From the NCBI GenBank assembly GCA_020055645.1, contig CM034549.1:16575930-16639929 (forward strand): a stretch of DNA of 64,000 bases, in the 5' to 3' direction. Below are positions 36,701 to 48,904 of the stretch, in pieces. The DNA comes from Tomocerus qinae (lineage: Eukaryota; Arthropoda; Collembola; Entomobryomorpha; Tomoceridae). Within the stretch, counting starts at the first letter, position 1, and the number at the start of each line of letters is the position of its first letter. The notes under the pieces are model-generated. The model had not been told where the DNA came from. It ran no database searches and saw nothing but the letters and a program-made list of their open reading frames with translations. Position numbers and translations under genes: made by a program.

Positions 36701-39700
36701 AATTATAATTTAGTAATGACCCCATAAGCAATCAAAAAATTAACCAATGTCATTTCATTCGCCAATTTAGAGAGCATGGGTAGAATCTTTCGAAACCTTA
36801 TATCACTACTACAATCGGAATTCAAAATTTTTTTCTACATAATCCACATTAAGAGGAGCGTGGAATACTATTTTGTTCTTCCTAGTACAAGAAAATGTTA
36901 CAAAGTACTAAAAGCAATTACAAATATTACAAATAGCAAAGGATAATGTTAAGTACGCGTTTGAAGGATACTTGAAAATCTGTTTTTCCAAATTACAATC
37001 TGAAGATAAAAACGGAAATTTATTTTTTATATCTTCGGAAATAAATATGACAAGCTCTGACTCACGTTTCATGGATACCATAAATTATATTTTAGTAATG
37101 ACCCCATAAGCAATCAAAAAATTAACCAATGTCATTTTATTCGCCAATTTAGAGACCATGGGTAGAATCTTTCGAAACCCTTATATCACTACTACAATCG
37201 GAATTCAAAATTTTTCTACATAATCCACATTTAGATGAGCATGGAATAATAATTTGTACTTCTTAGTATAAGAAAATGTTACAAAGTACTAAAAGCAATT
37301 ACATATATTACAAATAGCGAAAGGGTAATGTAAAGTAAGCGTTTGAATGATACTTGAAGATATGACTTTCCAAATTACAATCTGAAGATAAAAACGGAAA
37401 TTTATTTTATATGTGTTCGGTACTAAATATGAAAAGCTCTGACAAGAGCTTTATTGCGACAATAAATTTTATTTTGGTAATGACCCCATAAGCACTCAAA
37501 ACATTATCCAATGTCATTTCATTCGCCCATTTAGAGACAATGGGTAGAATCTTTTGTAACCTTATACCACTACTACAATCGTAATTCAAATTTTGTCTAC
37601 ATAACCCACATTTAGAGGAGCGTGTATTACTATTTTGTTCTTCCTAGTACAAGAAAATGTTACAAAGTACTAAGAGCAAATACAAATATTACAAATAGCG
37701 AAAGGGTAATGTAAAGTACGTGTTTGAATGATACTTGAAGATATGACTTTCCAAATTAAAATCTAACTATGCAAGCGGAAATTTATTTTATACGGGTTCG
37801 GTAATAAATATGAAAAAATGACGCACGTTTCATTGAGACAATAAATTATAATTTAGTAATGACCCCATAAGCAATCAAAAAATTAACCAATGTCATTTCA
37901 TTCGCCAATTTAGAGAGCATGGGTAGAATCTTTCGAAACCTTATATCACTACTACAATCGGAATTCAAAATTTTTTTCTACATAATCCACATTAAGAGGA
38001 GCGTGGAATACTATTTTGTTCTTCCTAGTACAAGAAAATGTTACAAAGTACTAAAAGCAATTACAAATATTACAAATAGCAAAGGATAATGTTAAGTACG
38101 CGTTTGAAGGATACTTGAAAATCTGTTTTTCCAAATTACAATCTGAAGATAAAAACGGAAATTTATTTTTTATATCTTCGGTAATAAATATGACAAGCTC
38201 TGACACACGTTTCATGGATACCATAAATTATATTTTAGTAACGACCCCATAAGCACTCAAAAAATTAACCAATGTCATTTCATTCGCCAATTTAGAGAGC
38301 ATGGGTAGAATCTTTCGAAACCTTATATCACTACTACAATCGGAATTCAAAATTTTTTTACATAATCGACATTTAGAGGAGCATGGAATAATAATTTGTT
38401 CTTCTTAGTATAAGAAAATGTTACAAAGTACTAAAAGCAATTACAAGTATTACAAATAGCAAAGGATAAAATTAAGTACGCGTTTGAAGGATACTTGAAA
38501 ATCTGTTTTTCCAAATTACAATCTGAAGATAAAAACGGAAATTTATTTTTTATATCTTCGGTAATAAATATGACAAGCTCTGACACACGTTTCATGGATA
38601 CCATAAATTATATTTTAGTAATGACCCCATAAGCACTTAAAAAATTAACCAATGTCATTTCATTCGCCAATTTAGAGACCATGGGTAGAATCTTCCGAAA
38701 CCCTATATCACTACTACAATCGGAATTCAAAATTTTTCTACATAATCCACATTTAGAGGAGCATGGAATAATAATTTGTTCTTCTTAGTATAAGAAAATG
38801 TTACAAAGTACTAAAAGCAAATACAAATATTACAAATGGCAATGGATAATGTAAAGTAGGCGTTTGAAGGATACTTGAAAATCTGTTTTTCCAAATTACA
38901 ATCTGAAGATAAAAACGGAAATTTATTTTATATGTGTTCGGTACTAAATATGAAAAGCTCTGACAAGAGCTTTATTGCGACAATAAATTTTATTTTGGTG
39001 ATGACCCCATAAGCACTCAAAACATTATCCAATGTCATTTCATTCGCCCATTTAGAGACAATGGGTAGAATCTTTTGTAACCTTATACCACTACTACAAT
39101 CGTAATTCAAATTTTGTCTACATAACCCACATTTAGAGGAGCGTGTATTACTATTTTGTTCTTCCTAGTACAAGAAAATGTTACAAAGTACTAAGAGCAA
39201 ATACAAATATTACAAATAGCGAAAGGGTAATGTAAAGTACGTGTTTGAATGATACTTGAAGATATGACTTTCCAAATTAAAATCTAACTATGCAAGCGGA
39301 AATTTATTTTATACGGGTTCGGTAATAAATATGAAAAAATGACGCACGTTTCATTGAGACAATAAATTATAATTTAGTAATGACCCCATAAGCAATCAAA
39401 AAATTAACCAATGTCATTTCATTCGCCAATTTAGAGAGCATGGGTAGAATCTTTCGAAACCTTATATCACTACTACAATCGGAATTCAAAATTTTTTTCT
39501 ACATAATCCACATTAAGAGGAGCGTGGAATACTATTTTGTTCTTCCTATTACAAGAAAATGTTACAAAGTACTAAAAGCAATTACAAATATTACAAATAG
39601 CAAAGGATAATGTTAAGTACGCGTTTGAAGGATACTTGAAAATCTGTTTTTCCAAATTACAATCTGAAGATAAAAACGGAAATTTATTTTTTATATCTTC

Positions 39701-41415
39701 GGTAATAAATATGACAAGCTCTGACACACGTTTCATGGATACCATAAATTATATTTTAGTAATGACCCCATAAGCACTCAAAAAATTAAGCAATATTAAT
39801 TCATTCGCCAATTTAGAGACCATGGGTAGAATCTTTCGAAACTTTATACCACTACTACAATCGTAATTCAAATTTTGTCTACATAATCCACATTTAGAGG
39901 AGCGTGGAATACTATTTTGTTCTTCCTAGTACAAGAAAATGTTACAATGTACTAAAAGTAAATACAAATATTACAAATAGCAATGGATAATGTAAAGTAG
40001 GCGTTTGAAGGATACTTGAAAATCTGTTTTTCCAAATTACAATCTGAAGATAAAAACGGAAATTTATTTTATATGTGTTCGGTACTAAATATGAAAAGCT
40101 CTGACAAGAGCTTTATTGCGACAATAAATTTTATTTTGGTGATGACCCCATAAGCATTCATAAAATTATCCAATGTCATTTCATTCGCCTATTTAGAGAC
40201 AATGGGTAGAATCTTTTGTAACCTTATACCACTACTACAATCGTAATTCAAATTTTTTCTACATAATCCACATTTAGAGGAGCGTGGAATACTATTTTGT
40301 TCTTCCTAGTACAAGAAATTGTTACAAAGTACTAAGAGCAAATACAAATATTACAAATAGCGAAAGGGTAATGTAAAGTAGGCGTTTGAAGGATACTTGA
40401 AAATCTGTTTTTCCAAATTACAATCTGAAGATAAAAACGGAAATTTATTTTATGTGTTCGGTACTAAATATGAAAAGCTCTGACAAGAGCTTTATTGCGA
40501 CAATAAATTTTATTTTGGTGATGACCCCATAAGCACTCAAAACATTATCCAATATCATTTCATTCGCCCATTTAGAGACAATGGGTAGAATCTTTCGAAA
40601 CCTTATATCACTACTACCATCGGAATTCAAAATTTTTCTACATAATCCACATTTAGAGGAGCATGGAATAATATTTTGTTCTTCTTAGTATAAGAAAATG
40701 TTACAAAGTACTAAAAGCAATTACAAATATTACAAATAGCAAAGGATAATGTAAAGTACGCGTTTGAAGGATACTTGAAAATCTGTTTTTCCAAATTACA
40801 ATCTGAAGATAAAAACGGAAATTTATTTTATATGTGTTCGGTACTAAATATGAAAAGCTCTGACAAGAGCTTTATTGCGACAATAAATTTTATTTTGGTG
40901 ATGACCCCATAAGCACTCAAAACATTATCCAATGTCATTTCATTCGCCTATTTATAGACAATGGGTAGCATCTTTTGTAACCTTATACCACTACTACAAT
41001 CGTAATTCAAATTTTGTCTATATAATCCACATTTAGAGGAGCGTGGAATACCATTTTGTTCTTCCTAGTACAACAAAATGTTACAATGTACTAAAAGCAA
41101 ATATAAATATTACAAATAGCGAAAGGGTAATGTAAAGTACGCGTTTGAAGGATACTTGAAGATATGACTTTCCAAATTAAAATCTAACTATACAAGTGAA
41201 AATTTATTTTAAACGGGTTCGGTAATAAATATGAAAAGCTCTGACACATGTTTCATTGAGACCATAAATTATATTTTAGTAATGACCCCATAAGCACTCA
41301 AAAAATTAACCAATGTCATTTCATTCGCCAATTTAGAGACCATGGGTAGAATCTTTCGAAACCTTATACCACTACTACGATCAAAATTAAAATTTTTTCT
41401 ACATAATCCACATTT
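24780..41415. repeat. satellite array, 380-bp monomer, about 44 copies, higher-order structure
   Basis: Monomers of about 380 bp are all in one orientation. Each carries GCGTTTGAAGGATACTTG, CGGTAATAAATATGA, AATGACCCCATAAGCAC, AGAATCTTTCGAAACCTTAT, ACTACTACAATCG, CTACATAATCCACATTTAGA and AATGTTACAAAGTACTAAAA. At least two monomer types alternate: one with GACAAGAGCTTTATTGCGAC, another with GACACACGTTTCATTGAGAC. The first type recurs at 25990, 28272, 30931, 33212, 34736, 36264, 37407, 38928 and 40445, so the spacings equal 6, 7, 6, 4, 4, 3, 4 and 4 monomers. That is a higher-order repeat. A 1143-bp (3-monomer) block is duplicated almost exactly at about 36180-38460. Short open frames in it recur with the monomer and are not treated as genes. 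Confidence 0.96.
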
Positions 41416-42261
41416 GTGCCTAGTTTATAGTACAGGTTTTCATGAAGTTATCATGAGAGGATTACATTAGAGAGCATTTATAGTCCAGAGTCATAACGGA
41501 GAGATCATTTGGTTATTTTACTGTGAAAAGTTTCAGTTTTCACTTTCACGAAGAGTATTTATAGTTCAACAAAATTATCACTTTTGTGAAATTTATCACT
41601 TTTGGAGATATTAAAATATTTCAATGAAGCAAGGAGTAAAATTTTAATGCCTAATATCAAAGAGCGCTAGTTTGCATCGAAACATGAACATAGCACCATT
41701 AGACCTATCAGTTGTTGATAATCGACAACATTGTTATTAAAATATGTATTGAATGGACAAATTAAAGTCTAAAATGTCCAGAAAAGCGAAGAATTTGCAA
41801 GAAGAAAAAGAAAATTCGCTCACTAAATTTGTTTCCCCATAATGTGCTCTGTTTTTTTAATATACTTGTGTATACTTATGTATTATAAACATATTTGCCT
41901 TTTTCTACAGCGAAAGATTGCATTAGCAATCAATATCTTTTTGGGCTTAAAAAGAAGCACTGCGAAAATTCAGTTTAATTTTAAATTACAATAACCGAAA
42001 AATTATACCTTTGAAATTAAAGCAAAATATGAAGTTTCCCGACAAATGCGAAAACCAAATGAAAGACTCAATTATTATTATTATGGGTACTTTAAATGGC
42101 CGCCACTAAAATGACATAACCCAGAAATGGTAGTTAAGTGAATGAGAAAATTATCATTTAACTTGAGAAGAACTATAAATACGAAGAAGAAAGTGATTAC
42201 GATATTTGTGACTTTAACTTATTTTTAACTTAATTTTTAAGGTACTATAAACTAGGCATTA
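41416..42261. mobile_element. DNA element with perfect 17-bp inverted ends inserted in the satellite
   Basis: The ends are TGCCTAGTTTATAGTAC at 41418 and GTACTATAAACTAGGCA ending at 42261. The sequence just outside rejoins the satellite motif CACATTT/AGAGGAGCG. Subterminal inverted pieces are also visible (GAGTATTTATAGTTC near 41541 and GAACTATAAATAC near 42168). About 845 bp with no coding sequence, so non-autonomous. The target duplication is unclear: at most TT, or TTA with one change. Confidence 0.85.
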
Positions 42262-42312
42262 GAGGAGCGTGGAATACTGTTTTGTTCTTCTCATTATAAG
42301 AAAATGTTACTA
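42262..42312. repeat. satellite monomer piece between two insertions
   Basis: It continues the monomer from TTAGAGGAGCGTGGAATAC to AAGAAAATGTTAC, then is cut again. The monomer resumes at about 42847. Confidence 0.85.
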
Positions 42313-42846
42313 AAGCGGCAACCGCACTGGTTGTTAGAACGAAATTGTCAAAACATTTTTGCTCAGATTAAATTGTGTTAACAGAAGATGGTGGACACAA
42401 AAACTTGCAACTATTTGCACTGAATATGACAATGAATTTTTCATCAAAATATTTTTGGTGCAAACGACAGTTATTACAAAATGAGGCATTCTGCGAATGC
42501 CCAAGTCACATTATCAAATAAATTGACAAAATCAAATATATTGCATCACCCGGGTAGACTTTCGCGAGGGGCATCAGATATTGTTAGTACATAGTCACAA
42601 AAAGTTGGATGTTTTCAACTTGCAACTAAAACAGCTTTAACATGTTTTAACATGTTTGAGCATTAACGCTTCTACGGGCTAAAGCAGTGCAAACGCTCAT
42701 TTCATTTTAGCATTAGCATTTCTGTCAGAACACTTGTCACCAGCTGAAATGCTATAACACTTTATTAGTGCGGATGGTTGTTTTGACAAATTTGTTTCGA
42801 CAATTTTGTTCTAACGTGTAAAAACATCATGATGCGGATGAGCCTT
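42313..42846. mobile_element. second insertion in the satellite flank
   Basis: It interrupts the satellite between AAAATGTTAC and AAGTACTAAAAGC. Its ends are imperfectly inverted: TAAAGCGGCAACCGCA with GTTAGAACGAAATTGTC near the left, and GACAATTTTGTTCTAACG with TGCGGATGAGCCTTA near the right. No protein is encoded. The target duplication is not clear. Confidence 0.7.
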
Positions 42847-42865
42847 AAGTACTAAAAGCAAATAC

Positions 42866-43303
42866 AATTTGTTTTGCATCTGATTTTCATAGGCCACTTT
42901 AATCACTGCTGACTTTCGTAGTAAAAATAAATCTTGATTTTCTGTTGATTTTCATTGTCAATATTAATCTATTTTTATTTTCTGTTGATTTTAATAGTCA
43001 ATAATAATCTATTTTGATTTTGTTGATTTTAGTAGTCAATATTAATCTATTTTGATTTTCTGTTGATGTTAATGGTCCATATTAATCTATTTTGATTTTA
43101 TATTGATTTTCATAGTTTATATTAATCTATTTTGATTTTCTGTTGATTTTGAAGATTTTTTCAATAATTATAAATTGATATCATTTATTTTACATTTTAC
43201 TTATATGTATAAATCTATTATTATTCCACCAAAAATGTGTACATGGTTTACCTTTACAGAAGCTCACTCAGGCGAGGCGAGCTTCTGTTACGGCTTGCCG
43301 TAG
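42866..43303 (+). mobile_element. tandem-core element D, copy 4 (3' part only)
   Basis: It starts abruptly inside the satellite after AAGCAAATACAA with diverged core units (TTTTGATTTTCTGTTGATTT, period about 40 bp). It ends with the family tail CTTCTGTTACGGCTTGCCGT. The tail has a local duplication (CTCACTCAGGCGAGGCGAGC). The head is missing. Confidence 0.75.
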
Positions 43304-43432
43304 TATTTTTGGTTAATTTTGTTATTTGATGGGTATTTTCTTTATTAAATGGTGAATTCACTTTTAGGCGGAAAGACAGCTCTGGGGGACATTTAGATAG
43401 AGAAGTACCCTAGCTGCGACCTGGCGGCTGTG

Positions 43433-43477
43433 GCGCCCCTAGAGCCGCCCGCCATGGCGGGGCGGCTCTAGGGGCGC
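43433..43477. repeat. 45-bp GC-rich perfect hairpin
   Basis: GCGCCCCTAGAGCCGCCC is followed by GCCATGGCG and then GGGCGGCTCTAGGGGCGC. The arms pair perfectly over 18 bp, and the middle CGCCATGGCG is itself self-complementary. The block is strikingly GC-rich in an AT-rich region. Confidence 0.85.
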
Positions 43478-43684
43478 TTTTAACTCCCATTTCAAAATCT
43501 AGTCGACTGAGGAGTACTAATTTACGTCTTATCAAGTAGCAGACAATATACTACAGATAACATTACAGAATTACAAACTAAATATTAGTGTATTCCATTC
43601 ATTGTCGAATTCCTCATTTACCATTGTCAATTGTCGAAATTTTTTTGACGAAATCTCCGAATTCCGAGGGCGTTTTATTAAAAC

Positions 43685-43761
43685 TGGACGGAAAAAAAAT
43701 GCTGCGCCCCAGGCTCCATGTTAAGCTAGGCTAAAATGAGGTGCAGCATTTTTTTTCGTCT
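43685..43761. repeat. inverted repeat with A/T-tract arms
   Basis: GACGGAAAAAAAATGCTGCG and GGTGCAGCATTTTTTTTCGT are reverse complements with two mismatches, separated by about 35 bp. It could be a small MITE. No target duplication was found. Confidence 0.6.
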
Positions 43762-43964
43762 ACATATTTAATGGCTACACATTATGCACACAGTTATGGA
43801 AGCATAAATATACTGGCTTCCGTGTACTCCATTAATCTTTCTGTTTTGGGCTGTAGTAAAGAATCTGAAAAAGGATTAGTGGTCTAATAATGATTAGATG
43901 CGATTCAAAATGTTGAATGAAATGATGTTGTAAACTGTGGCGAAATGAGCTTAAGGTACGCGTC

Positions 43965-44326
43965 CAATGGCAACCGGTAAATTAATGTGACTATCATATT
44001 GCCTCTTAACTTTTTTTGCACCAAAAGAATCAACCCAAAAACCAAAAGAGCTACAAGAAAGTTTAAATAAGGAAAACGATGCTCCATAACCCGCAGCTGT
44101 CGGCTCCGAAAGAATATTTTAAACTTTTCTCTGTAGTTGCGATTAATTGCAAATTCCGCACGGAAACGTTTATATATCCGGATTGGACCAATATGTTTGA
44201 AATATTCTTTCGGAGCCGAATGCAGGGGATTATGGAGTATCTGTTTCCCTATTTAAACATTTCTGTAGGTCAATTGGTTTTTTAGTTGATTCGATTGCTG
44301 TAAAGGAAGTCAGATTTAATCTACAT
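43965..44326. mobile_element. foldback element C, copy 2 (inverted)
   Basis: Reverse-complement relative of 19190-19565 with the same TCGGCTCCGAAAGAATATTT inner motif on both arms and the same outer ends (TTGCCTCTTAAC at left, TGCTGTAAAGGAAGTCAGAT at right). The central spacer (GATTGGACCAATATGTTTGA) is shared too, so both derive from one element. Confidence 0.8.
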
Positions 44327-44354
44327 TATATTTTATGTTCTTCTGATCTAAAAA

Positions 44355-46462
44355 CCTACAGCAAGCCGTAACAGAAGCTCGCCTGAGTATAGGTTACCAT
44401 GTACAAATTTTGGTAAACGAATAGTAATCACCCGTTGTAACACAAAACCGAGCGTACAGATTTTGAACAAACTTTCAGAATTGAGTGTTTATATATGTGG
44501 CTACGGCATATTAAAAATTCAGACATTGATATTATAAGGATATATCAAAACTGACGTCATCTTTAACTAATACAATTATAACGCAACCAAAGCGAGTTGT
44601 ATTATTTGAAAAATCAATCGAAAATAAAAATTGATTAATGTTAACTATGAAAATCAACATAAATTCAAACTAAATTTGGTAGAGCGGAATGAAATTTTAT
44701 AGGAAACGCTATTGAACTTTTTAATGCCCATTTTTCACTTTGACTATCAAAATGAAGACAAAGTGAGCGCACGGCATCTCAGTCAGCAATCAATGGACCG
44801 ATTTGCCCCAAAATCAATAGGGATTCAAAATTGAATAATGTTGACAATGAAAATCAACATAAAATCAAAATTGAATAATGTTGACAATGAAAATCAACAT
44901 AAAATCAAAATTGAATAATGTTGACAATGAAAATCAACATAAAATCAAAATTGAATAATGATGACAATGAAAATCAACATAAAATCAAAATTGAATAATG
45001 TTGACAATGAAAATCAACATAAATTCAAAATTGAATAATGTTGACAACGAAAATCAACATAATATCAAAATTGAATAATGTTGACAATGAAAATCAATAT
45101 AAAGTCAAAATTGATGAATGTTGATCATAAAAATCAACATAAATTCAAAATTGAAGAATGTTGACTATAAAAATCAACATAAATTCTAAATTGAATAATT
45201 TTGACTATGAAAATCAAAATAAAATCAAAATTGAATAATGTTGACAATGAAAATCAACATAAAATCAAAATTGAATAATGTTGACAATGAAAATCAACAT
45301 AAATTCAAAATTGAATAATGTTGACAACGAAAATCAACATAATATCAAAATTGAATAATGTTGACAATGAAAATCAATATAAAGTCAAAATTGATGAATG
45401 TTGATCATAAAAATCAACATAAATTCAAAATTGAAGAATGTTGACTATAAAAATCAACATAAATTCTAAATTGAATAATTTTGACTATGAAAATCAAAAT
45501 AAAATCAAAATTGAATAATGTTGACAATGAAAATCAACATAAAATCAAAATTGATGAATGAATATTATGAAAATCAGCATAAATTCAAACTAAAAGAAGC
45601 GGAATTAAATTTTATAGGAAACGCTATTGAACTTTTTAATGCCCATTTTCACTTTGACTATCAAAATGAAGACAAAGTGAGCGCACGGCATCTCAGTCAG
45701 CAATCAATTGATCGATTTGCTTAAAATCAATAGGGATTCAAAATTGAATAATGTTGACAATGAAAATCAACATAAAATCAAAATTGAATAATGTTGACAA
45801 CGAAAATCAACATAATATCAAAATTGAATAATGTTGACAATGAAAATCAACATAAAATCAAAATTGATGAATGATGACTATGAAAATCAACATAAAAACA
45901 AAATTGATGAATGTTGACTATAAAAGTCAACATAAATTCAAAATTGATGAATGTTGACTATAAAAATCAACATAAATTCTAAATTGAATAATTTTGATTA
46001 TGCAAATCAACATAAAATCAAAATCGGTCAATATAAATAATGAAAATCAATAGAAATTGGAATAATGCAAGTTAGACTATAAAATTGAATATAAATGCAA
46101 AATAGATTTATTTCCGTCCTCATATAGTTACTTTCCGGTTTTATTTGCTTTACTATAAAATCTTAAATTTGGTAGAAGCGGAGTGAAATATTTTATACTA
46201 TTTTGCTAACAATTTATAGGAAACGCAATTGAACTTTTTAATGCTCATTTTTCACTTTGACTATCAAAATGAAGACAAAGTGAGCGCGCGATATCTTGGC
46301 AACCAATGGACCGATTAGCCCCAAAATCAATAGGGATCGTCAGTGGTCCCTAGACATTGTTTCTGCTTAGTTTGGTCAATATCCGACTTAGCATTCGAAA
46401 GTTATAGTGGGTACGGACGGACAGACTGAGCGATTCTATAAGCTGCCTTATTCAGGCGAGCT
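44355..46462 (-). mobile_element. tandem-core element D, copy 5 (2.1 kb, expanded core)
   Basis: Reverse orientation: CCTACAGCAAGCCGTAACAG at its left is the 3' tail, and TTCAGGCGAGCT at 46462 is the 5' start. The core has more than 25 units (GAATAATGTTGACAATGAAA, ATCAACATAAAATCAAAATT). The core and part of the head are themselves duplicated: the GAAACGCTATTGAACTTTTT segment occurs at 44703, 45619 and 46219. A block at about 45000-45200 is repeated at about 45300-45500. Confidence 0.85.
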
Positions 46463-46625
46463 AAAACTGTAACTGGGGCTCAGCGAATAAACTTGCCTGT
46501 ACTTGTCACCTTGTCAGTCAGTCCAATATGCTGAAGCGCTAGAATATAATTATATAATCAAATTTTTATGATATTCTCCTGGTATTTGTTTTGACGGTGT
46601 CTACAGGTCTAGATGACCCTATTGA

Positions 46626-46896
46626 TTAAGAGTCCAGTTCCTTTACATTTGAAAATCTCTGATGACTATCAAAATACATATAAAAATTGTTTTACAACTC
46701 TTGGAATTCTGTCTAAATTTCTTACCCGATTTTCTTGTGTGGCACATTTTTGGAATCCTGAATATATTGTACACCCCCTCATTGTACAAAATATGGGTAA
46801 GAACTTTAGACAGAATTCCATAAGTTGTAAAGCAATTTTTACATGTATTTTGATAGTCATCAGAGATTTCCAAATTTAAAGTTACTGGACCCTTAA
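46626..46896. mobile_element. foldback element, arms about 115 bp
   Basis: TTAAGAGTCCAGT at the left and ACTGGACCCTTAA at the right are inverted ends. The arms continue (GAAAATCTCTGATGACTATC and its partner GATAGTCATCAGAGATTTCC) to a spacer of about 40 bp near 46745. No coding sequence. Confidence 0.78.
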
Positions 46897-47149
46897 GCCA
46901 AAATCCCTAGGTAGGGCCAAAATCTTAGTCAACTTAGGGCCGCGAATGAGGCATGACTTTTCTCTCTTCCCTAGTTAATGTATGTAAAACTGATTTTTCA
47001 AAAATCGATTTCAATCTTACACAAACTAGTTTGAATCATGCAAAAAAACCTCTTGAAAACATGACAGTTGTGTTGAATTAAGTTTCCAATAAGCTGGAAT
47101 GGGTTTCCAAAGTGTCGGAGTGAGAAAAAGCATCAAAACGGTATTAAAA

Positions 47150-48145
47150 CCTACAGCAAGCCGTAACAGAAGCTCGCCTGAGTAAAAGGGACCGTGTGCA
47201 CATTTTGGTTGTAATAATAATAGAAATAAATTTATTTTGATTATTAAAGTAAGCAGTAATTCAAACTAGAATATTTAATTCGTAATTCAATATAAAAACC
47301 AACAGAAAATCAAAATTGATTATGTTGACTATCAAAATCAACAGCAAATCAAAATAGATTGATGTTGATTATCAAAACAAACAGAAAATCAAAATTGATT
47401 TATGTAGGCTATGAAAATCAACAGAAAATCAAAATTGATTAATGTTGATTATGAAAATCAACAGAAAATCAAAATTGATTAATGTTTGACTATGAAAATC
47501 AACAGAAAATCAAAATTGATTAATGTTGACTATGAACATCAACATAAAATTAAAATTGATTAATGTAGACTGTGAAAATCAAAATTGATCAATGTTGATT
47601 ATAAAAATCAACAGAAAATCAAAATTGATTAATGTTGACTATGAAAATCAACAAAAAATCAAAATTGATTAATGTAGACTATGAACATCAACAGAAAATC
47701 AAAATAGATTGATGTTGATTATCAAAATCAACAGAAAATCAAAATTGATTAATGTAAACTATGAAAATCAACAGAAAATCAAAATTGATTAATTTTTATG
47801 AAAATGAACAGAAAATCAAACTTCATTAATGTTGATTATGAAAATCAACAGAAAATCAAAATTGATTAATGTTAATACAATTTATAGGAAACGCCATTGA
47901 ACTTTTTAATGACCATTTGATGCCAAATTTTCACTTTGACTATCAAAATGAAGACAAAGTGAGCGCGCGTTATCTCAGCAACCAATGGACCGATTTACCC
48001 CCAATTCAATAGGGATCGTCAGTGGTCCATAGGCATTGTTTTTGCCAAGTTTGGTCAATATCCGTCATTGCTTTCGAAAGTTATCGTGGCGACGGACGTA
48101 CGGACAGACTGTGAGGTTCTATAAGCTCGCTTTCTCAGGCGAGCT
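47150..48145 (-). mobile_element. tandem-core element D, copy 6
   Basis: Reverse orientation with tail (CCTACAGCAAGCCGTAACAG), a core of about 14 units (ATCAACAGAAAATCAAAATT, GATTAATGTTGACTATGAAA), head and start (TCAGGCGAGCT) in order. The head matches copies 1 and 3 closely (CAGTGGTCCATAGGCATTGT). Confidence 0.85.
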
Positions 48146-48180
48146 AAAAATTAGTTCAGAGTCGAGGACTGCTTATAGAC

Positions 48181-48593
48181 AGTGGTACCTCGTTGCCGGT
48201 GTTGGCGTTGTTGACTTAAACATTGGTGCCAATTCATCTTTTACCACTTACCACTGGCCACTGGCATCTCTCCCTCATCAATGACTTTACCACTTATATC
48301 GTATAATAAATTAATATAGTCCTGCCAGTCCATATTTTACGGATATAACAAACCTCGCCTAAATGAAATAAACAAATTATAAGGTTACTTTTCCACCAGT
48401 TTTGAATTTAACCTACAAACCTAGCCTAATAATTTTTATAGATAACTGTCGAATTTGTTTATTTCATTTAGGTAAGGTTTGTTATATACAATAAGTTTAT
48501 TATACAACCAGATGAGAGTTGCCTTTGTTGCCGGTGGTAGAAGATGAATTGGCAACAATGTTTACCGTCAACAACGGCAACGAGGTACCGTTG
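48181..48593. mobile_element. foldback element with a second inverted repeat nested inside
   Basis: The outer arms are GGTACCTCGTTGCCGGTGTT at 48184 and ACAACGGCAACGAGGTACCG ending at about 48590. Inside, 48342-48487 is a smaller inverted repeat (ATAACAAACCTCGCCTAAAT with AATGAAATAAACAAATT on the left, reverse complement on the right). The CCGTTGCC words recall element A at 17967, but the ends differ. Confidence 0.72.
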
Positions 48594-48904
48594 CCAAAAT
48601 TCCACCCAGTCGAGAGAAGAAAAGCTTAAAAAATTCCTTATGGGGTTATAACACTTTGGTCTACACACAGTCCCAATAATAAGTAATATTCAGTTCGGAG
48701 AAATTAAGTTATCGAGCTTTCCTCTGGGAGAAGAGGTTAGACGAAGCTGTTACCATATAGAGGAGTCTTGCAAATACTGACTACAAAAATAGAAAGCAAT
48801 TGACTCTTAGTAATACGAGTAATGAGAATCAAAACGACAAGTAAATGAAATAAATCAACAATTCGGAAACAAGAAAATTCTAGTCAGGACAATTTAATTT
48901 AAAA

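Noticed and set aside
25990..40630. A 60-codon minus-strand frame repeated nine times in the satellite
   Set aside because: It recurs only because the monomer recurs; most monomers break the frame, and it has no homology or codon signature.
46613..46879. Paired opposite-strand frames of 88 and 76 codons
   Set aside because: They come from the two arms of a foldback element and mirror each other.
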